Shown here: positions 52,050-60,286 of the stretch, piece by piece
Layout: the number at the start of each line of letters is the position of its first letter
How positions within the stretch are numbered: position 1 is the first letter of the stretch
From: Geodermatophilaceae bacterium NBWT11
Lineage (GTDB): Bacteria; Actinomycetota; Actinomycetes; Mycobacteriales; Geodermatophilaceae
Length of the DNA: 64,000 nucleotides
Direction: 5' to 3'
Assembly: GCA_014218215.1 (NCBI GenBank)
Contig: CP043652.1
Span: 434,001-498,000 of the forward strand
Notes under the pieces: generated by a model
What the model was told of the DNA's origin: nothing
The model's input: only the letters and a program-made list of their open reading frames with translations
Databases searched by the model: none
Translations under genes and position numbers: made by a program

Positions 52050-52492
52050 CGGTCCCGCGGCACCCGACGGTCCCTCCGGCGGTCACCGACGAGGAACGCC
52101 ACCACCACCAGCTCGAGGACGACGACCACCCAGCCGGTCGTCACGGCCCGGTCGGGCGTGCGCGGCCACTTCGTGCCCCCGTCCGGGTCGGCCACCAGCT
52201 CGGGGGCCAGCACGCCGAGCGGGCCGATGACGAACAGCCCGACCACCAGCGGCGCCGTCACCAGGACCGCGCTGGCCTTCCACCACCGGTCGTGCGTGCG
52301 CGGGTCCGCGAGCGGGAACAGGAGCCCGGCCAGCCCCCAGCACAGGAAGAGGCCGCGGACGAGCACGTCGGACAACCGCTCGGCGGGCTCGGCCAGGGTG
52401 AGCCACCCGCCGGCACCGAGGAGCACCATCCCGACGACGGCGCACACCAGCCGCCCGCGCAGGCCCATCGGCTCGGGGCTGGGGCGACGCAC
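52046..52492 (-). CDS. Four-helix membrane protein (148 aa)
   Basis: Hydrophobic segments near residues 14-32, 45-60, 72-92 and 120-138, with a basic tail. No known domain. It converges with the c-di-GMP gene by 4 bases. GTG 52492 was chosen; ATG 52468 is an alternative. Confidence 0.6.
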   Translation of the reverse strand: MRRPSPEPMGLRGRLVCAVVGMVLLGAGGWLTLAEPAERLSDVLVRGLFLCWGLAGLLFPLADPRTHDRWWKASAVLVTAPLVVGLFVIGPLGVLAPELVADPDGGTKWPRTPDRAVTTGWVVVVLELVVVAFLVGDRRRDRRVPRDR

Positions 52493-52530
52493 CGGTCCAT
52501 CCTGGCCCGGCGTGGGTGAGGATGCCGGGC

Positions 52531-53295
52531 ATGGACGCCTTCTACCTCCCGCTGGGCGGGAACCGGTTCGCCCCGACGGTGGCCACCGAGAGCCCGTGGG
52601 ACGGCGAGGCCCAGCACGGCGGCCCGCCCTCGGCGCTGCTCGCCCACCTCGCCGGTGCGGCGAACGGCGGCCAGCAGGTCGCCCGGGTGTCGGTGGACTT
52701 CTTCGGCGCCATCCCCCGTCGCGAGCTGACCGTCGGGGTCTCCCCCGTGCGGCCCGGTCGGCGGATCGACCTCACCGAGGCGGTGATGACCGTGGAGGGC
52801 CGGACCGTGGCCGTCGCCCGGGTGTGGTCACTGGCCCCGGGCCCCACCCCGCCCGTGGTCACGTCGCTGACCCCACCCCCGCCGGTGCCGTCCGAGGGGT
52901 CCCAGGTGCTGCCGCAGCTCACCGACTGGGGCTACGGGCGGGCGCTGGACTGGCGGTACACGGCAGGGGCGGCCACCGAGCCGGGTGCTGCCGACGTGTG
53001 GACCCGGGTGCGCATCCCCCTGATCGACGGGCAGGAGCTGACCGGCACCGACCGGGTGCTCATCGCCGCCGATGCCGCCAACGGCATCTCCGCAGAGCTG
53101 CCCATCGACTCGTGGCTGTCCATCCCGCCGGGGATGACCGCCCACCTCGTCCGCGAGGCCGAGGGCGAGTGGGTGCACCTGTCCTGCCGCACCTCGATCT
53201 CCGCCACCGGCCTGGGCCTGTGCACCGGCGTCCTCGCCGATGCCCGCGGCGTACTCGGCGAGGTCTCCCAGCCCCTGCTGGTCCGCGCTCGGTAG
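52531..53295 (+). CDS. Acyl-CoA thioesterase family protein (double hotdog)
   Basis: A 254-residue TesB-like protein. HGGPPSALLAHLAGA near 30 is the N-terminal hotdog signature and PRRELTVGVSPVRPGRRID continues it; the C-terminal half (LIAADAANGISAELPID near 175) is the second hotdog. It probably hydrolyses acyl-CoA. ATG 52531 has GAGGA upstream. Confidence 0.75.
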   Translation: MDAFYLPLGGNRFAPTVATESPWDGEAQHGGPPSALLAHLAGAANGGQQVARVSVDFFGAIPRRELTVGVSPVRPGRRIDLTEAVMTVEGRTVAVARVWSLAPGPTPPVVTSLTPPPPVPSEGSQVLPQLTDWGYGRALDWRYTAGAATEPGAADVWTRVRIPLIDGQELTGTDRVLIAADAANGISAELPIDSWLSIPPGMTAHLVREAEGEWVHLSCRTSISATGLGLCTGVLADARGVLGEVSQPLLVRAR

Positions 53296-53467
53296 CGCTG
53301 CGTGGCGGTCCTCCCCCGGCTGTCGTGACCCTGTGTGTGACCTGAACGACATGTGCCGAACAGCGGACCCACAGGTGTCGGAAACAGGCGCGCGGCACGC
53401 GGGCCGTTCCGAGACCCAGCGGTCAGGGTGACGGAGAACGTCCACCACCTCACGGGGAGCAACCCAC

Positions 53468-53869
53468 ATGCGCACTCGCACCCTCGCCGCCGGCGTCCTC
53501 GCCGCCGCCACGATCTCCATCGGCTTCACCGGCACCGCGTCCGCGGCAGCTGACCGGGACTGCCCCGACTTCGCCAGCCAGGCCGACGCCCAGGCTGCCT
53601 TCGACGCCGTCCCCGGCGACCCCGAGCGCCTCGACGCGAACAACAACGGCGTGGCCTGCGAGAGCCAGGTCTACCCGGCCGGCACGGCGCGCTCGGCCGG
53701 TGCCGGCACGGCCCCCCAGGTCACCGTCGTCCCCTCCGGTGGCGTCGCCGCCGGTGACGGGTCGTCGTCGGACGCCTCTGCGCTGCCCTACGTCCTCGGC
53801 GGCTTGGCCTTCGTCGGTGCCGGTGGCGCCGCGTTCGCGTCCAAGCGCACCTCCCGCGCCACCGCCTGA
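53468..53869 (+). CDS. Excalibur-domain surface protein
   Basis: A 133-residue secreted protein. The signal peptide is at residues 1-26 (ending TASAAA). The Excalibur domain reads RDCPDFASQADAQAAF, then DANNNGVACES, a Ca-binding loop with the family cysteine pair. A C-terminal hydrophobic segment (LPYVLGGLAFVGAGGAAF) plus a KR tail anchors it or acts as a sorting signal; it is not a canonical LPXTG. The sortase gene beside it could attach it to the wall. The ribosome site is acggggagc. Confidence 0.8.
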   Translation: MRTRTLAAGVLAAATISIGFTGTASAAADRDCPDFASQADAQAAFDAVPGDPERLDANNNGVACESQVYPAGTARSAGAGTAPQVTVVPSGGVAAGDGSSSDASALPYVLGGLAFVGAGGAAFASKRTSRATA

Positions 53870-53910
53870 GCACCCCGCACCTCCTCGTGCGGCACCGCGC
53901 ACCCGCGAGC

Positions 53911-53943
53911 GACCGGCCGGACCCGATCGAGGTCCGGCCGGTC
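53911..53943. terminator. Hairpin following the Excalibur gene
   Basis: GACCGGCCGGACC (53911-53923) pairs perfectly with GGTCCGGCCGGTC (53931-53943), leaving a 7-base loop, and TCTCCC follows. It lies before the preferred sortase start, so it may terminate Excalibur transcription partly and let some readthrough reach the sortase. Confidence 0.65.
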
Positions 53944-53949
53944 TCTCCC

Positions 53950-54702
53950 GTGCGCATCGTCGGGCTGTACCCCCCACCCCTGGTCCCGGTGGAGGTCGAA
54001 GCCCCCCACGTCACCCGGTACGGACGACGGCGGACCAGCAGCTCCAGTGCCTGGGCCGGCGCCTCGGCGCTGCTCGCCGCCGCCGGGGTGGCCGCCGTCG
54101 TCGTCCTGCCCTCGTCGGGAGACCCGGCGCCGGCGCGGCTCGACCAGCCGGTCGCCGTCGTCGCCGCCCCGGCCCCGGTGGCCCAAGCGCCTGCTCCCGT
54201 CGTCCCGGCGCCGGTCGTCGAGACGGCTGCGCCGATCGCCCTGCAGCTGACCCCCAGCACGCCCACCCGGGTGCAGATCCCGGCTCTCGGGGTGACCTCG
54301 TCGGTCATCGACCTGGGCCTGGAGCGGGACGGGTCGATGGAGGTGCCCGGCGGCGCCTACCCGGTCGGCTGGTTCGACGGCAGCCCGACCCCGGGCGAGC
54401 TCGGGCCCTCCGTGCTGGCCGGGCACGTCGACTGGTCCGGTGAGCCCGGCGCGTTCTACGGCCTGCGCGAGCTGCTGCCCGGTGACGAGGTCGTCGTGGA
54501 CCGCGCCGACGGCACCCGGGCGGTCTTCGTCGTCGACGCCGTCGAGGAGCACCCCAAGGACGAGTTCCCCTCCGACGCGGTCTACGGCGACATCGACCAC
54601 GCCGGGCTGCGCCTGATCACCTGCGGCGGCTCCTTCGACGAGGACACCGGCGACTACCTGGACAACGTCGTCGTCTTCGCCTCGCTCGTCAGCGGCGGCT
54701 GA
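53950..54702 (+). CDS. Class F sortase
   Basis: A 250-residue sortase. After a short basic N-terminus lies one membrane segment (about residues 38-58), then an Ala/Pro/Val-rich linker, then the catalytic domain: VLAGHVDWSGEPG near residue 157 (His) and LRLITCGGSFDEDTGDYLDN near 222 (the Cys in Thr-Cys). These are the class F signature. GTG 53950 was chosen because an earlier GTG at 53887 would put the strong hairpin inside the coding region. It probably anchors secreted proteins such as the Excalibur protein upstream. Confidence 0.85.
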   Translation: MRIVGLYPPPLVPVEVEAPHVTRYGRRRTSSSSAWAGASALLAAAGVAAVVVLPSSGDPAPARLDQPVAVVAAPAPVAQAPAPVVPAPVVETAAPIALQLTPSTPTRVQIPALGVTSSVIDLGLERDGSMEVPGGAYPVGWFDGSPTPGELGPSVLAGHVDWSGEPGAFYGLRELLPGDEVVVDRADGTRAVFVVDAVEEHPKDEFPSDAVYGDIDHAGLRLITCGGSFDEDTGDYLDNVVVFASLVSGG

Positions 54703-55078
54703 GCGGGGCGGCGATCTCCCAGAGGTGACCCGACGGGTCGGCGAAGGCCGCCGTCCGGATGCCCCAGGGGCGGTCCTGCGGGCCGTTGGTCAGGGCGACG
54801 CCCAGCTCGGCGAGGGTCACGCAGACGGCGTCGACGTCCTCGACGCCGACGGTGAGCAGGAACCGGTGCCCAGACGGCGGGGCCACCTCGCCCGGCGTCA
54901 CCAGCTCGGGGGCCTCGGTCGACTGCAGCAGGTTGACGATCACGTTGCCGAGGTCGAAGGCGGTCGAGACGTCGTCCTCGTGCACCACGGGGCGGTCGAA
55001 GACGGCGGCGTAGAAGGCGCGCGAGGCGGCCAGGTCCTCGGTGAACAGGGTGATCGCGTCCAGGTCCTGCAGCGGCAC
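54689..55078 (-). CDS. VOC/glyoxalase-family protein
   Basis: A 129-residue single VOC domain: ITLFTEDLAASRAFYAAVF near residue 9, then GHRFLLTVGVEDVDAV and AAFADPSGHLWEIA near 110, with His/Glu ligands typical of the fold. Substrate unknown. It converges with the sortase by 14 bases. Confidence 0.8.
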   Translation of the reverse strand: MPLQDLDAITLFTEDLAASRAFYAAVFDRPVVHEDDVSTAFDLGNVIVNLLQSTEAPELVTPGEVAPPSGHRFLLTVGVEDVDAVCVTLAELGVALTNGPQDRPWGIRTAAFADPSGHLWEIAAPLSRR

Positions 55079-55199
55079 GGGTGCTCCTCGGGGGTGGGAC
55101 GGCGGGGTGTCGGAGGGGTGACCGGGTCACGGGGCGGGACTCATCGCCGAGGGGGCACTAAACTCGGTTGCACACCGAGCCATTCGTGTTCGAACGACC

Positions 55200-56033
55200 G
55201 TGAAGGCTCTCTCCTTGGCCCTGATCGCCTGCCCGGAATGCTCCTCCGAGGACATCACCGGCACCCCCCAGCCCGACAGCCGTCTGCTGATCCACTGCGC
55301 CGACTGCGGCCACGAGTGGCTGCGCGGCGAAGCCCGCCGCGACCCGGCCCGTCCGCACGTGCGTTCCGTCGACACGCTGCAGGGTGAGTTCCCCTCGGCA
55401 GCCGACGTCCGGCCCGACGTCCGGGAGCGGATCACCGCCCTCGAGGCCGAGTACATCGCCCAGAAGCCCGACGCCGACCCCGACGTCGAGGGCTTCGCCA
55501 GCCGCTACCGCGAGCTGTTCCAGAAGGAGAACCTCTCCTCGGCCAGCCCCGAGGCGCTGCTGCACTTCGCCACGTCCACCACGCTGGCCAACCCGGGCAA
55601 CACCTCCGGGTTCACCCGCGCCTGGAAGACCGCCGGGGACGACAAGGCCGCCGACGGCGTCCGCGCCTCGATCGACCACCTGCTGTACGGGCCGGAGAGC
55701 CTGCGCGTGGAGGACCGGCTCACCCAGCTCGTCGAGGGCAAGAAGGGCCTGGGCTTCCCCTCCTTCAAGGAGCCGATGCTGACCAAGGTCCTGGCCGTCG
55801 TCGAGCCCGAGCGCTTCCTGCCGCTGCTGCGCTACAGCGCCGCCGCCGACGGCAAGAAGGAGATCGCCAAGGACGTCTTCGGCCTCGACCTGCCCCCGGT
55901 CGACAAGTCCTCCTTCACCGCCGGCCGCGTCGCGGTGTGGAGCAACGACCTGCTCCGCTCGCTGGTCGGTCTGGAGAGCCCGCAGGAGGCCGCGGCGTTC
56001 CTGCGCTGGGCCAAGGTCCGCCCGACCGGCTGA
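55200..56033 (+). CDS. Zinc-ribbon protein with a conserved helical C-terminus
   Basis: A 277-residue protein. The first 40 residues are a zinc ribbon (CPECSSED then CADCGHEW). The remainder, including FRASIDHLLYG-like and GLGFPSFKEPMLTKVLAVV-like segments near 155-200, resembles the N-terminal recognition module of McrB-like modification-dependent restriction proteins, but I see no nuclease motif. The GTG start lies very close to the probable promoter region. Function unassigned. Confidence 0.6.
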   Translation: MKALSLALIACPECSSEDITGTPQPDSRLLIHCADCGHEWLRGEARRDPARPHVRSVDTLQGEFPSAADVRPDVRERITALEAEYIAQKPDADPDVEGFASRYRELFQKENLSSASPEALLHFATSTTLANPGNTSGFTRAWKTAGDDKAADGVRASIDHLLYGPESLRVEDRLTQLVEGKKGLGFPSFKEPMLTKVLAVVEPERFLPLLRYSAAADGKKEIAKDVFGLDLPPVDKSSFTAGRVAVWSNDLLRSLVGLESPQEAAAFLRWAKVRPTG

Positions 56034-56041
56034 CCCCCCGC

Positions 56042-56071
56042 CCCGGCCGGACCCTCAGCGGTCCGGCCGGG
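56042..56071. terminator. Bidirectional terminator hairpin
   Basis: CCCGGCCGGACC (56042-56053) pairs perfectly with GGTCCGGCCGGG (56060-56071) across a six-base loop. It lies between the converging ends of the zinc-ribbon gene and the next minus-strand gene, and overlaps the last codons of the latter. Confidence 0.75.
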
Positions 56072-56951
56072 CGAGCACCAGCACGCGCTCCACGAGGACG
56101 GCGGCGATCTCCGCCGGGTCGGGATCGGGTCCGAACACTCCCCAGAGGTCCGACAGCACGCCCCCGGCCGACGACCGGGCCAGCTCGCCGGACACGGCCT
56201 GCTCGACGCGAGCGCGGCCGAACAGCCCGCCCAGGAACACCACCGGGCGCAGCACCCCCCGCCCGGTGACCCGCACCCGGGCACGCAGCCGCCAACGGTC
56301 GCCCTCGGGCTCGACCCAGAGCCGCAGACTGCCGGCGCCCCGGCGGAACGACCCCGATGCCGTCACCTGGGGACGGCGGTCCTGCCGCGGCGGGAGCCGG
56401 TCGAGCTGGACCGCGGCCTCGCCGTCGACCGGGCCGTCGGCGAACCGACGGCCCGCAGCGACCACCCCGGACGCCCGCACCACCACCGCCCGGGCACTGC
56501 CCGGGTCGGCCAGCTCGACCTCGACCTGCACCCCGTCGAGGTGCACGACCACGGCCACCTCGGCCCGGGTGTCGGTGCGCAGCTCCACGACCACCGGTGT
56601 CGCACCGGTCGCGGCCCGGGCGGGCAGCCAGCGCCGGTACCAGGCGTTCACCGCGGCGCGGTCCCCCCGCCGGCGCAGCCCGAGGAGCTCCCGCTCGGCC
56701 TCGACCGGGATCTCGGTCGCCTCGGCCTCGGCCCGGGTGGGCGCCGGGGGCACCGTCAGGGCGTAGCGGGTGCCCGGCCGCGGGTGCACGCCGGTCACCT
56801 GCACCCCGGTGCAGCGCCGGCCCCAGGCGTCCACCGGCGCACCGTCGACGACCGGCACCGCCCGGACAGCGGTCAGCAGGTGCGGCACCACCCGGCGCAG
56901 CAGGTCGACGTCGGTCAGCGGCAGGACGGTCGCGGTGGCCTCGAGTCGCAT
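56055..56951 (-). CDS. Hypothetical protein (298 aa)
   Basis: No family recognised. It is soluble with mixed alpha-beta character and many basic residues; the C-terminal 90 residues (SFRRGAGSLRLWVEPEGDRW onward) could be a START/SRPBCC-like lipid-binding domain, which is a guess from pattern only. It runs in the same direction as the acyl-CoA synthetase, with 16 bases between the two. Confidence 0.5.
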   Translation of the reverse strand: MRLEATATVLPLTDVDLLRRVVPHLLTAVRAVPVVDGAPVDAWGRRCTGVQVTGVHPRPGTRYALTVPPAPTRAEAEATEIPVEAERELLGLRRRGDRAAVNAWYRRWLPARAATGATPVVVELRTDTRAEVAVVVHLDGVQVEVELADPGSARAVVVRASGVVAAGRRFADGPVDGEAAVQLDRLPPRQDRRPQVTASGSFRRGAGSLRLWVEPEGDRWRLRARVRVTGRGVLRPVVFLGGLFGRARVEQAVSGELARSSAGGVLSDLWGVFGPDPDPAEIAAVLVERVLVLARPDR

Positions 56952-56967
56952 CGGGCCACCCTGCCAG

Positions 56968-58497
56968 TCAGCGCGGGACGGGGATCCAGTCGGTCGCCGT
57001 CCGCAGCGGGCCCTTGAGCACCTTGCCGCCGGCGTTGCGGGGCAGCGGGCCGTCCAGCACCCGCAGGAACTGGGGCACCTTGAAGTCGGCCAGCCGCTCC
57101 CGGGCGAACGCGGCCAGCTCGGGGGCGTGCAGCGTCGTCCCCGGGCGGGCCAGGACCACCGCCCCGACCTTCTCCCCCATCACCGGGTCGGGGACGCCGA
57201 CCACGGCGACCTCCAGCACGTCGGGGTGCTCGGCGAGGGCGTTCTCCACCTCGACGGAGTACACGTTCTCCCCACCGCGGTTGATCATGTCCTTGGCCCG
57301 GTCGACGATCCGGACCAGGCCCTCGGCGTCGATCGAAGCGAGATCACCGGTGTGCAGCCACCCGTCGACGAAGGTCTCCGCCGTCCGGGCCGGGTCGCCC
57401 CAGTAGCCGACCGCGACGTTCTGGCCGCGCACCAGCAGCTCGCCCACCCCGGTGTCGGGGTCGGGCCGGTCGACGGCGACGTCGACCACCGGCGCCGGGA
57501 AGCCCACCGAATCGGCGTGCGCGTCGGTCCAGGCGTCGGGCAGGAAGGTCGCGAGCGCGCTGGTCTCGGAGAGGCCGAACCCGTTGCCCAGCCGGACGCC
57601 GGGGAGCGTCGTCCGCAGCCGGTGCACGAGCTCGGGGGCCATCGGGGCGCCGCCGTAGGACAGCGCGCGCACGCTGGACAGGTCGGCGGTGCCCACGTCG
57701 GGGTGCCGGAGCACCAGCTCGTAGATCGTCGGCACGCTGGTGAGCAGGGTGACCCGGTGCTCGGCGACCGCGGCCAGGAAGGTCTCGGGCCGGAAGCGCG
57801 GCATCAGCACGGTCGTGCCGGCCATCAGCACCTGGGTGACCATCTGCGAGCAGCAGCCGGTGACGTGGAAGAGCGGCACCGAGATCAGCGAGACGTTGAC
57901 GACGTCCGGGTCGAGCTCGCGGCAGCGCTCCACGTTCTCCGCCGAGGACAGGAAGCACTCCTGGGTGAGCATCGCGCCCTTGGGCCGCCCGGTGGTGCCC
58001 GAGGTGTAGAACAGCGCCGCCAGGTCGGTCGCGGCGGGGTCGGCCGGCTCGACCGGCTCGCCGTCGGGCAGTTCGCCGATCGTGACGACGGCGCCGGAGT
58101 CGGTCTCGATGAACGCGCGCTCGGCCGGTGCCAGCCGGGTGTTCAGCGGGACGACGACGGCCCCGGCCAGCTGGGCGCCCCAGAAGCCGAGCATCCAGGT
58201 CAGCCCGTTGGGGTGGGCGATCGCCACCCGGTCCCCGGGCTGCACACCCTGCGCGTCCAGGCCCCCGGCCACCCGGGCGGCGCCGTCCCACAGCTCGCGG
58301 TAGGTGACGGTGGGACCGTCCAGCTCGATGACGGCCGTCCGGTCGGGGTGGGCCGCCACGGTGCGGGCGAACCCGCGCACCAGGTTCTGCTCCAGCCCGG
58401 TGTAGCGGGCGATGCCGTCGGCACCGCGCTCGATGCCGCTGTCGTCGAAGACCACGTCGCTCCCGTTCCCGGTGGCGCCGTCGCCACCTCGTTGCAT
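56968..58497 (-). CDS. Long-chain acyl-CoA synthetase/AMP-binding enzyme
   Basis: A 509-residue ANL-superfamily adenylating enzyme. Motifs are LFYTSGTTGRPKGAM (A3) near residue 168, GYWGDPARTAETF and GWLHTGDLASIDA near 370, RAKDMINRGGENVYSVEVE near 403, and PRNAGGKVLK at the C-terminus (catalytic Lys). It activates fatty or carboxylic acids with CoA. ATG 58497 gives the standard length. Confidence 0.85.
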   Translation of the reverse strand: MQRGGDGATGNGSDVVFDDSGIERGADGIARYTGLEQNLVRGFARTVAAHPDRTAVIELDGPTVTYRELWDGAARVAGGLDAQGVQPGDRVAIAHPNGLTWMLGFWGAQLAGAVVVPLNTRLAPAERAFIETDSGAVVTIGELPDGEPVEPADPAATDLAALFYTSGTTGRPKGAMLTQECFLSSAENVERCRELDPDVVNVSLISVPLFHVTGCCSQMVTQVLMAGTTVLMPRFRPETFLAAVAEHRVTLLTSVPTIYELVLRHPDVGTADLSSVRALSYGGAPMAPELVHRLRTTLPGVRLGNGFGLSETSALATFLPDAWTDAHADSVGFPAPVVDVAVDRPDPDTGVGELLVRGQNVAVGYWGDPARTAETFVDGWLHTGDLASIDAEGLVRIVDRAKDMINRGGENVYSVEVENALAEHPDVLEVAVVGVPDPVMGEKVGAVVLARPGTTLHAPELAAFARERLADFKVPQFLRVLDGPLPRNAGGKVLKGPLRTATDWIPVPR

Positions 58498-58560
58498 CCT
58501 GCACCCGCCCCCTGTGAGCTCAGCGGAGAGCCAGCACCCACTGGCTTTCACGTGTCCTGT

Positions 58561-58583
58561 TTGACAAGATTCCGGTATCGGAA
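58561..58583. promoter_or_regulatory. TTGACA box with an inverted repeat before the lone foreign gene
   Basis: TTGACA (58561-58566) is followed at once by the inverted repeat TTCCG-GTAT-CGGAA (58570-58583). A clear -10 box is missing. A repressor acting there is a guess. Confidence 0.35.
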
Positions 58584-58599
58584 ACGGGGGCTGAGACCG

Positions 58600-60276
58600 A
58601 TGACCGTTCTCTATCGGGCCATGTGGACCGACGACCGGGTCGACGCGTCGGACGAGCTGTTGGCGGCGTTTCAGGCTTGGTTCACCAAGAAGACCCGCGG
58701 GCTGCGTCTCGAAGACTCCGCAACCGTCTCAGCAGCACTCCAAAAGCCCGAACTACACGTTGAGGGAACCCTCCGGCGCGCGCGATACGACTCCTCGATA
58801 GCGGTGAAAGCTGCTCTCGTTGAGATCAACCCTGCCGGGGAAAGATGGCAGACGACGCTAAACTGTTGGACCGCGGACTCTGAGGCAGGACGGACGACCT
58901 GGGCATGGGTTGACGTCGAAGCCGAAGGTCCATCGGGAATGGCGCACGTGACCATTGCTGCCCCAACGGTTGTTAACGAAATGCTGGGCGATGGGTTCAA
59001 CACCCGATGCGGCCCGGTACCGCTCCTGGCTCTGCCCCGGTATTTCGTCGGCTCACAAGGCGGCGAAGCGCTCGCGGAAATACTGAGCGATCAGGAACGC
59101 AGCATCCCCGCCCTGGTCATGAGTCTGTACCCGCCGGTAGCCAGCCGCTTCACGCCGGCGTCCCGCTTCCAATTCGAGGACGTCGCGCTTTTCACGGCTC
59201 GCCGATTAGCGGGCGCGGTGCCCGTCTTTGTGGTTGATGAGGCCGCATCCGATGCGCTCTCTTCTGCATTGGGTCGAGATCACGGCGTCTGGGGGGCGAG
59301 TTGCCGGGTCTATCAACCCCTCTTGGATCCCGCACGCGGCACCCCGTGGCTCCATCCGCTCGTCAAGCCAGATCGGTATCTCACCGACCGGGCCCGAGCC
59401 AGCAAGATTGTGATGGCTGCTGTCGGAGCCAGCATCACGACACGGAGGCCTCCAGCGTCTTACGTGGGTGCTAAGAGCCTGCTGGATGCCGATAGATCAG
59501 AGGGTGAGAGCTCTGAATGGGTACGCATCTTGGAGGAGGAGAATACCGCGCTTCTGGGGCGCATGAATGAGGTACAAGCCTCGCTGCGCGCCGCTGAAGA
59601 TGGGCATCTTGGAGCAACTGCAGACTTTGAAGCGGAGGTAGAGCGCACCACTTCGCTCACGGAACGGTTGGATGCAGCCGTTCGCACGGTCAGCCTTCTG
59701 CGGTCGCGGCTAACAGAACTCGCCGAGGACGATTCTGCTTCTCTGACAGCCCCCCTCTCATCGCTTCCGGACAAGGCAGGAAGCTCTCAAGAAGCAGTGG
59801 ATCTTGCGCGCGCCCATCTGTGGGCAACTCTTGTCGTACATCCCGACGCTTGCCGCGACTTAGACCACCTGGACACAGCAGTCGAGGGTCCCTCCTGGGG
59901 TCAAAAGGCGTGGGATGGTTTTCGCGCCTTAGCCGCTTACGGAGAGCACCTAGCGTCCGCCGAAACATCGATGGACTTTTGGAATTGGTGCTTGCGTTCT
60001 CAGCACCCAAGAGTATGGCCGGCGACCGACAAGCATCTGGCAATGGTCGAGTCGCAATCCGTACGGCAGAACAAGAGGATGGCCTCACAACGCATGCTGC
60101 CCGTCCACCGCGACGTGTCTCCATCGGGAGTGGTGAGCATGGAGGCACATCTCAAGATTTCTACCGGGGGCGGCATGCTCGCTCCTCGGATCTACTTCAA
60201 GGCTTCACAAGAACTTGGAAAAGTGTTCGTCGGCTACTTCGGCCCGCACAAACACATGTCCAACACGAAGACCTGA
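58600..60276 (+). CDS. Lone coiled-coil protein of foreign codon use, possible defence gene
   Basis: A 558-residue protein with no confident family. It has an alpha-beta N-terminal half, a long coiled coil at about residues 305-380 (SEWVRILEEENTALLGRM onward), and a C-terminal segment (MEAHLKISTGGGMLAPRIYF, then FVGYFGPHKHMSNTKT) that recurs in single-gene islands of unknown role. GC is clearly lower than flanking genes, with codons such as TTA, AGA and ATA. It sits between two unrelated housekeeping genes, pointing to horizontal gain. A stand-alone defence or mobile cargo gene is the best guess. Confidence 0.6.
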   Translation: MTVLYRAMWTDDRVDASDELLAAFQAWFTKKTRGLRLEDSATVSAALQKPELHVEGTLRRARYDSSIAVKAALVEINPAGERWQTTLNCWTADSEAGRTTWAWVDVEAEGPSGMAHVTIAAPTVVNEMLGDGFNTRCGPVPLLALPRYFVGSQGGEALAEILSDQERSIPALVMSLYPPVASRFTPASRFQFEDVALFTARRLAGAVPVFVVDEAASDALSSALGRDHGVWGASCRVYQPLLDPARGTPWLHPLVKPDRYLTDRARASKIVMAAVGASITTRRPPASYVGAKSLLDADRSEGESSEWVRILEEENTALLGRMNEVQASLRAAEDGHLGATADFEAEVERTTSLTERLDAAVRTVSLLRSRLTELAEDDSASLTAPLSSLPDKAGSSQEAVDLARAHLWATLVVHPDACRDLDHLDTAVEGPSWGQKAWDGFRALAAYGEHLASAETSMDFWNWCLRSQHPRVWPATDKHLAMVESQSVRQNKRMASQRMLPVHRDVSPSGVVSMEAHLKISTGGGMLAPRIYFKASQELGKVFVGYFGPHKHMSNTKT

Positions 60277-60286
60277 GGCCCAGTTC

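Noticed and set aside
53296-53467. Riboswitch in the leader of the Excalibur gene
   Set aside because: The leader is long for a secreted-protein gene but I could not fit a known aptamer core by eye.
53790-53870. LPXTG sorting signal in the Excalibur protein
   Set aside because: Only LPY is present, without the Thr-Gly that defines the motif.
53887-53949. Longer N-terminus for the sortase
   Set aside because: It would translate through a perfect 13-bp terminator hairpin; the GTG at 53950 fits better.
55163-55199. SOS-like box (GTTCGAAC) and a small hairpin before the zinc-ribbon gene
   Set aside because: The 8-base palindrome lacks the spaced half-sites of an actinobacterial LexA site, and the six-base stem is too weak to call.
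56770-58599. Plus-strand extension upstream of the 558-aa gene
   Set aside because: It lies opposite the acyl-CoA synthetase and reads as Gly/Arg/His-rich shadow; the real start is the ATG at 58600.
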